From NCBI GenBank assembly GCA_937907455.1, contig CALESQ010000124.1:1-18734 (forward strand): DNA of 18,734 nt, read 5' to 3'. The notes under the pieces were generated by a model that was given only the letters and a program-made list of their open reading frames with translations, searched no databases and was not told where the DNA came from. The position numbers were made by a program, and so were the translations under genes. This DNA is from an uncultured Caldilineales bacterium (GTDB taxonomy: Bacteria; Chloroflexota; Anaerolineae; JAAEKA01). Of the stretch, positions 13,539-18,734 are shown in pieces (position 1 is the first letter of the stretch; every line of letters begins with the position of its first letter).

Positions 13539-15292
13539 CACGTAAGGCGACGCCTGACATGCTAGCGAATGCATTGCCAGGCGACGGCGACGGCGATGCA
13601 TTCGCCGTGGTGTTTGGCCTGCACACCGGCACGGTGCTGGCCGGTGTGCAGGCCGTGCCGCTGGAGCAGATTGACGACAATCCGTTTCAGCCGCGGCAAA
13701 GCTACGACCCGGCCACGCTGGCCGATCTGGCTGACAGCATTGAGCGCGAAGGTCTGCAACAACCACCGGCTGTGCGGCGCACACCGGACGGACGCTGGCA
13801 GTTGGTGTTCGGTCACCGCCGCAAGCGCGCTTGTGAGCTTTTGCGCGCGAAAGACCCAAAGCGCTTCACCACGATGACCGTCATCGTGGTGGAGGCGACG
13901 GACGGTGATATGGCGGTGCGGGCGATGATTGAAAACCGCGACCGCGAGGGGTTAACCGCTGTCGATGAGGCACATGGCATCCGCGCTCTGATAGAATTCG
14001 GCATGAACCAGGCGGAAGTGGCGCGGCGACTGGGTCTCAGCCCGGCGACGGTGTCGAGCAAGCTGCGATTGTTACGATCCCCAACTGAGGTGCAGCAAAT
14101 GGTGGCGCTCGGTACGCTGAGCGAACGCCAAGCGGGAGCTCTGGCTCCCGCCTGGGATCTACCGGAGCCGGTGTTGCGGGCTGCGCGCGAGCAAACAGGC
14201 TGGGGCAGCCTGGAGTACGTGATGCGACGAGCAGCGAATGGTGCATCGAGCGATGAGCTGCGCGATAGCGTTAAGGGTATGACGAGGCGTTTTACAGAAT
14301 CGTTGCAGAATGATGAGTGGGTGGATGTTGACTTGGGGCTAGGCGACCAGGTGTTGGCCGCGGTGTGCGAGGGTTGTGCGCTGCGCATGGTGATAGCAGA
14401 CGAGCCGCGCTGTGGCGACGAAGCGTGCTACAAGCTGAAGGCGAGGGCGTGGGCGATGCGAGAGCGACAGGCGTTGCAGATGGCTACAGGGGTGACGGCG
14501 TTGGACATCGGAGGCGAGTACAGCGGCTTTTGGGGGTCAAATCGTGTGCTGGCGATTGAGCACGAGATTAACAAGTCGCCGCTCTGTGCAAATTTGCGCG
14601 TTAAGCCCAGCAATAATGTGGATGCCTTTCGTTGTGACGGTGTGGATGTGGCACATGAGTTAGTGTGCGCTGAGAGGAATTGCAGTTGTCTGGTTGCTAT
14701 TAGGAATGTGATAAAGCAAGACGGTGAGGCGGCATGGCATCTGCTGCGCAAGCAAACTCTTGCAGTAGTTAAGCAGGCACTGCAGGAGCCAACGCCGGAT
14801 TTGTTGCGGTTGTGGGCACAACATCTCGCGGGGCGGGAGGATCGGCAGGATGCGCAAAATTGGGATATAGAGAAGGTGATAACTTTTCTGGCGCGAAAAA
14901 TTACCGAGGATGCGGCACCCTATAAGCCGGAGGAAAACATCGTCCGGGCGCGGCAGACGATGGAAAAGCTGTTGGCTACGGCACGGCTGGCTGTGCCATG
15001 GTCGGACGACGATCAAAGGGTGCCGGAGCAGGAGCCGTCCAGCGCCGACGCTGTCCGGGCCGCCCTGGCCAGCGTCGGGGTGTTTGTCAATCATTACGCG
15101 ACGGGTGCTCGACTACCGACGACGGAGAGCGTGGCGGAGATGTTCGACCTGCTGGATGACGCACGAATTAAAATCCCGTCTCTGTCGGGTGATGCGGAGC
15201 GCATCGACCTGAGCGCCTCGCACGCAGGCATTTACGAGCGATTGGCAGGCCTCAGCGACCGGGTGCAGGCGCAGACGGACGGTGCTAAATGA
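13535..15292 (+). CDS. ParB/RepB/Spo0J-family protein with long C-terminal Cys-containing region
   Basis: 585 residues. The start overlaps the previous stop (ATGA), with GGAGGTGG just upstream. The N-terminal ParB nuclease-like fold has 'VPLEQIDDNPFQPR' (about 41-54), 'LADSIEREGLQQPPAVRR', and 'GHRRKRA' (about 91-97), the box that in ParB binds CTP. A helix-turn-helix follows ('NQAEVARRLGLSPATVSSKLRLL', about 155-177). A later segment has four Cys (about 278, 281, 293 and 298) and may bind zinc. The rest, to residue 585, is helical and unassigned. ParB proteins bind centromere-like sites and spread as CTP-dependent clamps. No ParA is in the window, so the protein may instead be a transcription factor or a plasmid-type maintenance factor. 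The gene carries several perfect inverted repeats. Confidence 0.8.
   Translation: MTRKATPDMLANALPGDGDGDAFAVVFGLHTGTVLAGVQAVPLEQIDDNPFQPRQSYDPATLADLADSIEREGLQQPPAVRRTPDGRWQLVFGHRRKRACELLRAKDPKRFTTMTVIVVEATDGDMAVRAMIENRDREGLTAVDEAHGIRALIEFGMNQAEVARRLGLSPATVSSKLRLLRSPTEVQQMVALGTLSERQAGALAPAWDLPEPVLRAAREQTGWGSLEYVMRRAANGASSDELRDSVKGMTRRFTESLQNDEWVDVDLGLGDQVLAAVCEGCALRMVIADEPRCGDEACYKLKARAWAMRERQALQMATGVTALDIGGEYSGFWGSNRVLAIEHEINKSPLCANLRVKPSNNVDAFRCDGVDVAHELVCAERNCSCLVAIRNVIKQDGEAAWHLLRKQTLAVVKQALQEPTPDLLRLWAQHLAGREDRQDAQNWDIEKVITFLARKITEDAAPYKPEENIVRARQTMEKLLATARLAVPWSDDDQRVPEQEPSSADAVRAALASVGVFVNHYATGARLPTTESVAEMFDLLDDARIKIPSLSGDAERIDLSASHAGIYERLAGLSDRVQAQTDGAK
13565..13605. repeat. Inverted repeat near the start of the ParB gene
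   Basis: GCGAATGCAT (13565-13574) pairs exactly with ATGCATTCGC (13596-13605) around a 21-base spacer. It sits in codons 11-24 and could be a binding site or an RNA hairpin. Confidence 0.6.
13616..13654. repeat. Perfect 15-bp inverted repeat within the ParB gene
   Basis: GGCCTGCACACCGGC, a nine-base spacer, then GCCGGTGTGCAGGCC. It lies in codons 28-40 of the ParB gene. The size is typical of parS-like centromere palindromes, but no match to a known parS is claimed. Confidence 0.7.
13867..13891. repeat. Perfect 11-bp hairpin within the ParB gene
   Basis: CACCACGATGA, loop CCG, then TCATCGTGGTG. It is an intragenic, tight stem-loop. Smaller perfect ones lie at 14132-14151 and 15045-15078 in the same gene. 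Confidence 0.7.
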
Positions 15293-15444
15293 TCACATGG
15301 CTAATTTGCGGCAGTTGTGCGGCTGGCGTTGTGCTGATCGCACTGGCGGCGCTGGGTGCGGCGAGGATCAGCGGAGACTGGTCGGCGGCGGAATGCGCGG
15401 CCAGTGCGCAGCTGACAGATGGAAATGAGGCATTATCATGCTAA
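15289..15444 (+). CDS. Tiny membrane protein between ParB and AAA ATPase genes
   Basis: 51 residues, starting by ATGA overlap with the ParB stop. A hydrophobic segment at about residues 3-24 ('WLICGSCAAGVVLIALAALG') gives one span; the rest is soluble and acidic. Its last seven bases overlap the start of the ATPase gene. The close overlaps at both ends support it as a real gene. Function unknown. Confidence 0.5.
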   Translation: MITWLICGSCAAGVVLIALAALGAARISGDWSAAECAASAQLTDGNEALSC

Positions 15445-16799
15445 CGGACCGGATGCAGCGCGTGTATGTACAGCGATTGCTGCGGCTGAGCGAGGTGGAA
15501 CGATATCCGCTGGAGTGGCTAGATGAGCCGTGGCGGCGTGTGGTGAGCGCGCTGGAGCGCACGATTGAGCAGTGGGACGCAGACGAGCTGGCGATTGTCA
15601 GCGCATCGGCGACGTATGCGGATGATCACGCGTGGACGCGCGACGAGCTGGCTGTGCTGAACGCGTGGCAGCAAGATGTGTCCTGGTGCCTGGGGCTGGC
15701 GGCGGGCGATAAGGGTCTGGTGGAGACGGTAGCGGATGTACAGCAACTGTTGAGCAACACGCCTGGCGCGCCGCGGTTCCGTAGTCTGGCGGAGTTGGAG
15801 CATTTGCTGCCGGAGCCGGTGTGGCTGTGGGCGAACTGGATACCGCGCGGAATGCTCACGGTGCTTGGTGGTTTCCAGGGTACGGGTAAGAGCATGTTTA
15901 CGATGGAGCTGGCCCGGACGGTGATTGGTGGGGGGGTCTGGCCGGATGGCTCGCCGGTGGAGCGCAGGGGCAATGTGGTGTATATTGATGCGGAGGGGAT
16001 ACCGCAGGAGAACGCAAAACGGGCGCGGGCGCTGGGAGTGGATCGCTCGCAGCTATATCTGCTGTATGCGTCGGAGGGCCAAATGCTGGACCTGACTGAC
16101 CGATCTTGGCGCGATCAGGTGATTGAGCTGGTGGCGGCGCAGCGTCCGGAGTTGGTGATCGTGGACAGTTTGAGCAGTGCGGCAAGTTCAGGACAAGATC
16201 GGCCTGAGCAGGTGAACCCGTTGTTGATGTTCCTGGCCGGGATGGCGCGGCGGCATGATTGCGGCGTGGTGTTGTTGCACCATCTGCGTAAGCCGCAGGG
16301 ACAGCAGATGGCGTTTCCGTTGGTGACGATCCACGATTTTGCGGGCAGTCGGCACATTACGGCGATGGCGCGCAGTGTGCTGGGTTTGAGTGTGATGCAG
16401 GGCGGTAGCAAGGGTTTTACGCTGAACGGGCCGCGGCGGCTCGATCTGTGCAAGACGAATGTGGCGGATGAGTATCCGCAGCCAATTGGCCTGGCGTTGG
16501 TGACGGTGAGCGACGGCGGCAAGCGGTTTCAGTTCGGTGAGGCGCCTAGTGCGGAGGGTACGCCAGCACGTGATGAGTGCGCGGATTGGTTGCGTGATTT
16601 GCTGGCGGATGGACCAATGCGGCTGCGCGACATCCTCAATGTGGCGACGGACGCGGGCTACACTAAAAGCATGGTGTGGCGTGCCCGCAACACTATGGGT
16701 GACGTGGTGGACACTAAGGGCAAGCAGCATCCTAAGAACCAATGGGCGCTGGCGGCGTGGAAGGAGTTGGCTGATGAGGATGCGGACAATGAGGACTGA
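15438..16799 (+). CDS. RepA-like AAA (RecA-fold) ATPase, putative replication helicase or loader
   Basis: 453 residues. The ATG overlaps the tiny gene upstream. An N-terminal ~110-residue helical domain is followed by 'VWLWANWIPRGMLTVLGGFQGTGKS' with Walker A at about 144-152. Walker B is 'PELVIVDSLS' (about 237-246). 'GVVLLHHLRK' and 'HDFAGSRHITAMARSVLGL' follow, as in the AAA_25/RepA hexameric helicase family. The last ~80 residues form a winged-helix-like domain ('WLRDLLADGPMRLRDILNVATDAGYTKSMVWRARNTMG') common at the end of phage and plasmid members. Such proteins act as replicative helicases or DNA-processing ATPases. Iterons begin on its stop codon, which supports a replication role. 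No primase is visible in the window. Confidence 0.75.
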   Translation: MLTDRMQRVYVQRLLRLSEVERYPLEWLDEPWRRVVSALERTIEQWDADELAIVSASATYADDHAWTRDELAVLNAWQQDVSWCLGLAAGDKGLVETVADVQQLLSNTPGAPRFRSLAELEHLLPEPVWLWANWIPRGMLTVLGGFQGTGKSMFTMELARTVIGGGVWPDGSPVERRGNVVYIDAEGIPQENAKRARALGVDRSQLYLLYASEGQMLDLTDRSWRDQVIELVAAQRPELVIVDSLSSAASSGQDRPEQVNPLLMFLAGMARRHDCGVVLLHHLRKPQGQQMAFPLVTIHDFAGSRHITAMARSVLGLSVMQGGSKGFTLNGPRRLDLCKTNVADEYPQPIGLALVTVSDGGKRFQFGEAPSAEGTPARDECADWLRDLLADGPMRLRDILNVATDAGYTKSMVWRARNTMGDVVDTKGKQHPKNQWALAAWKELADEDADNED

Positions 16800-17160
16800 A
16801 CTGTCGCGACTGTTTCAACTGTCGCGAGGGTTGCAGGGGGTGCGGCTGCCGCGACAGTCGCGACAGTTGCGACAGTTGAAACAGTTAAGGATTGGTTACG
16901 ATTCGAAAACAGGAGAGATTGATTCGTATGAAGTTTCTGGCAATCTTACTGATTTTCCTCGCGGTGTTTTTCTTGCTTACGGTGATTACATCACCGCTGG
17001 CCTGAAAAGCAAACAAGATGCTGAAAAATGGGCGAGTGAATGGAGCGCGTGTCCTAAATGCAAATCGTCTCGGCACGGCAAACATGGTGATCCGTGCCAT
17101 TTTTGCAAAACTCCACTCATCAATGCCGCCCAACAAAACGCGCAGATAACTGATTATTAG
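16780..17160 (+). CDS. Zinc-ribbon protein with iteron-encoded N-terminus
   Basis: 126 residues from the ATG at 16780, overlapping the end of the ATPase gene; an ATG at 16789 is equally possible. Residues about 8-36 are encoded by the iterons and read as a repetitive Arg/Gln/Leu/Ser stretch ('RQSRQLRQLKQL'). The remainder looks like a genuine domain ('YDSKTGEIDSYEV', then 'SKQDAEKWASEW') ending with a CPKC/CHFC zinc-ribbon pair (about 94-114). The downstream part is noticeably more AT-rich than its neighbours, hinting at separate origin. True translation might begin after the iterons, but no good start codon is seen there in this frame. Function unknown. Confidence 0.5.
   Translation: MRTMRTELSRLFQLSRGLQGVRLPRQSRQLRQLKQLRIGYDSKTGEIDSYEVSGNLTDFPRGVFLAYGDYITAGLKSKQDAEKWASEWSACPKCKSSRHGKHGDPCHFCKTPLINAAQQNAQITDY
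16799..16886. repeat. Iteron array: inverted sets of 9-bp repeats
   Basis: Left set, three units in one orientation: AACTGTCGC, GACTGTTTC, AACTGTCGC (16799-16825). Right set, four units in the opposite orientation: GCGACAGTC, GCGACAGTT, GCGACAGTT, GAAACAGTT (16851-16886). A 25-base GC-rich spacer separates them. The exact nine-base period and the place next to a RepA-like gene suggest a replication origin or initiator-binding region. Confidence 0.75.
16928..17005 (+). CDS. Possible 25-residue membrane peptide in another frame
   Basis: An ATG at 16928 with AGGAGA eleven bases upstream (16911-16916) opens a 25-residue frame that is nearly all hydrophobic ('MKFLAILLIFLAVFFLL' then 'TVITSPLA'). 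It lies inside the zinc-ribbon gene in a different frame. It looks like a signal peptide or a single-span peptide. Chance cannot be excluded. Confidence 0.3.
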   Translation: MKFLAILLIFLAVFFLLTVITSPLA

Positions 17161-17169
17161 CGAAAGGCT

Positions 17170-17346
17170 ATGAGTGACGAACGACTGCTGCATTTGCTGG
17201 CCGCAATCATCCAGCGTTGGATACTGGATGCGATGGATGATGAGGGCGTAGCAGCATTCTTGGAGATCGATATCACGACGGTCGCAACCATCCGGTCGCG
17301 GCTGCAGACGCAGCGTCGAGACAATAGGAGCTGGTTATGGTCGTAG
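17170..17346 (+). CDS. Small hypothetical protein
   Basis: 58 residues. The ATG is two bases after GAAAGG (17162-17167), close but usable. The N-terminus is helical ('DERLLHLLAAIIQRWILDAMDDEG') and the C-terminus is basic and Trp-containing. 'ITTVATIRSRLQTQRRD' could be a DNA-contacting helix, as in small excisionase-like proteins, but no family is recognised. It overlaps the next tiny gene by ten bases. Confidence 0.45.
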   Translation: MSDERLLHLLAAIIQRWILDAMDDEGVAAFLEIDITTVATIRSRLQTQRRDNRSWLWS

Positions 17347-17438
17347 TTTTTGCGGTCGGTGTGGCGGTTGGTGTGGTAGGGTTAATCGGTATGGTGTACG
17401 CGCTGGCTGAAATGCAGCGGCGCGGCTGGATGAAATGA
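17337..17438 (+). CDS. 33-residue single-span membrane peptide
   Basis: The ATG at 17337 has AGGAG at 17326-17330, six bases upstream. Residues 1-23 are hydrophobic ('MVVVFAVGVAVGVVGLIGMV'), followed by a short charged end 'EMQRRGWMK'. It sits between the small gene before it and the integrase, seven bases ahead of the latter. Good ribosome site and tight packing support it. Function unknown. Confidence 0.5.
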   Translation: MVVVFAVGVAVGVVGLIGMVYALAEMQRRGWMK

Positions 17439-17445
17439 GACGAGC

Positions 17446-18363
17446 ATGTTACTGTCGGATGCAATTAACGAGCTGGTGATCGCAAGCGAGGCGGCGGGGC
17501 TGAGCCCGCGCACCGTTAAGCAATATCAGATGCACTTGCAGCCGCTGGTTGCTCACTTGGGTGACTGTCAGGTCGGCGACATCACTACTAGCGACTTGCG
17601 GCGCTTTATCAATCACTTGCGCAGTCGGACTGGACGACACGGTGCGGCGGTGTCACCCGCGACGTTAGGCGGTTACGCGCGGACGATTCGGCGGTTATTC
17701 AATTTTTTGGTGGCCGAGGAGGTGTTGATAAAGTCGCCAGCAAGTGGCTTGGCAATCCCGAAACTCCCGAAGGGCCAACCTCCGAAGGCGGTTGCGCTTG
17801 ACGATTTTCTGCGGATGATGCGAGCGATTGCGGGCGACGATCCGGAAATGGTGCGCGCACGGGCAGTGATGACATTTCTGGCGGAGACAGGATGCCGCGC
17901 AGGCGGGCTGGTCGGACTGCGCATGCAGGATCTGGATATTGACAGCCTGACGGCACAGGTAATCGAGAAAGGTAACAAATATCGCGAGGTGTATTTTACG
18001 GAGTTCACGAGCGCAGAGTTGCGCTCGTGGCTGGCGGTGCGTCCGGACGGCAGTGACTGGGTATTTGTCTCGCTGACGGACAAGGGGCAACTGAATGTTC
18101 CGGCTGTGACACGGATGTTAAAGCGGGTTGCACGTATGGCGGGCGTTACCGGTCCAGCGAATGCTCACGCGTTCCGGCACATGTATGCACGTACCTGGTT
18201 GATGAGCGGCGGCGACTTGGCGACGCTCAGCCAGACAATGGGACATTCCGACATCACAGTGACTGCTCAGGCGTATTCAGTATTTCTGCCGAGCGAGTTA
18301 CAGCAGAAACATCGGCGGCATAGTGTGGCCGCTGCTATCAAGCAACAAGGAGACCAACAATGA
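17446..18363 (+). CDS. Tyrosine recombinase, probable prophage integrase
   Basis: 305 residues. N-terminal SAM-like domain 'LSPRTVKQYQMHLQPLVAHLG' (about 19-39). Catalytic residues: Arg151 in 'GCRAGGLVGLR', Lys about 176 ('VIEKGNKYREV'), His241 and Arg244 in 'HAFRHMYA', His267 in 'MGHSD', and Tyr277 in 'AQAYSVF'. All are intact and the length is typical of Xer-like integrases. The stop is 12 bases before the tRNA-Leu fragment, the position expected for an integrase next to its attachment site. It has no close kinship by eye to the longer recombinase at 11960 beyond the shared fold. A weak ribosome site (GAGACG) precedes the ATG. Confidence 0.85.
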   Translation: MLLSDAINELVIASEAAGLSPRTVKQYQMHLQPLVAHLGDCQVGDITTSDLRRFINHLRSRTGRHGAAVSPATLGGYARTIRRLFNFLVAEEVLIKSPASGLAIPKLPKGQPPKAVALDDFLRMMRAIAGDDPEMVRARAVMTFLAETGCRAGGLVGLRMQDLDIDSLTAQVIEKGNKYREVYFTEFTSAELRSWLAVRPDGSDWVFVSLTDKGQLNVPAVTRMLKRVARMAGVTGPANAHAFRHMYARTWLMSGGDLATLSQTMGHSDITVTAQAYSVFLPSELQQKHRRHSVAAAIKQQGDQQ

Positions 18364-18375
18364 CGATTTTTAATA

Positions 18376-18437
18376 GCGCGTCAGACTTAGGATCTGGTGA
18401 CCGCAAGGTCGTGGGAGTTCAAATCTCCCCGTCGGCA
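18376..18437 (+). other. Right attachment site: 3' half of tRNA-Leu(UAG)
   Basis: The anticodon arm is complete (TCAGA, loop CTTAGGA, TCTGG; anticodon TAG at 18388-18390). It is followed by a long Leu-type variable arm (TGACCGCAAGGTCGT), the T-arm (GGGAG, TTCAAAT, CTCCC) and the 3' acceptor strand CGTCGGC plus A (18430-18437). The 5' acceptor and D-arm are absent and are replaced by the integrase end. This is the hallmark of integration within a tRNA gene. The intact copy should lie at the left end, outside the window. Confidence 0.85.
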
Positions 18438-18466
18438 CTTAGCCAAATACATAGGCCTGCGATTTT

Positions 18467-18494
18467 TTGACTAATTTCACAGCCTGCATATAAT
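18467..18494 (+). promoter_or_regulatory. Sigma-70-type promoter for the downstream tRNA genes
   Basis: TTGACT (18467-18472), a 16-base spacer, TATAAT (18489-18494). Transcription would start near 18501, about 47 bases before tRNA-Ala. This AT-rich stretch is the only part between the attachment site and tRNA-Ala with a recognisable signal. Confidence 0.6.
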
Positions 18495-18547
18495 GCCCTG
18501 ATGTCAGGCCGTTGTGCATTAAAAAATTAATCAAGTGAGAGCTTTGC

Positions 18548-18620
<73 letters not shown>

Positions 18621-18679
18621 CTCCGCAGCTCTGTGCGAGCTTCTGAGGCCACCTTGAAGCTCAACCTTACCAACACCAC

Positions 18680-18734
<55 letters not shown>

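Overview
This 18.7 kb window appears to be the right-hand two thirds of an integrated, siphovirus-like prophage in a GC-rich bacterium, followed by a little host DNA that carries tRNA genes. The host cannot be named from sequence alone. The Thr-Pro-rich linker before the coiled-coil tail of a secreted lipoprotein, and the coupling of cell-wall hydrolases to glycosidase-like domains, would fit Chloroflexota (for example Anaerolineae). That assignment is inference. No gap between genes exceeds 300 bases.

Layout. (1) 1-9799, plus strand, late module: the 3' part of a tape-measure gene with perfect tandem repeats; a large tail-tip or baseplate-like protein; a CHAT (caspase-like) protease with a coiled coil and a C-terminal membrane anchor; a multidomain endolysin (M23 peptidase plus a clan-A-like glycosidase domain); a lipoprotein resembling GHL15-type putative glycosidases; and a small SleB-like cell-wall hydrolase. 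Several of these genes overlap by ATGA. The module ends at two back-to-back perfect hairpins (9798-9879). (2) 9932-10934, lysogeny switch: a leftward XRE repressor with a small membrane protein downstream, facing a rightward Cro-like XRE gene. Between them lie a consensus sigma-70 promoter and operator-like dyads. (3) 10921-17438, early and maintenance module: three small genes, a tyrosine recombinase preceded by an unusual hairpin, a hypothetical gene, a long ParB-family protein, several tiny membrane proteins, a RepA-like AAA ATPase and a zinc-ribbon gene. An inverted array of 9-bp iterons spans the junction of the last two. (4) 17446-18437: a second tyrosine recombinase, the likely integrase, directly abutting the 3' half of a tRNA-Leu(UAG) gene, which I read as the right attachment site. 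(5) 18438-18734, host: a promoter, tRNA-Ala(UGC), and tRNA-Gly(GCC) cut by the window edge.

How it fits together (inference): the repressor would silence the rightward early promoter in the lysogen while the leftward operon expresses a membrane protein. The ParB protein, RepA-like ATPase and iterons suggest replication or partition functions more like a phage-plasmid than a simple integrative phage. The late module makes the tail and a lysis set. The most surprising member is the membrane-anchored CHAT protease, which lies translationally coupled between a tail gene and the endolysin.
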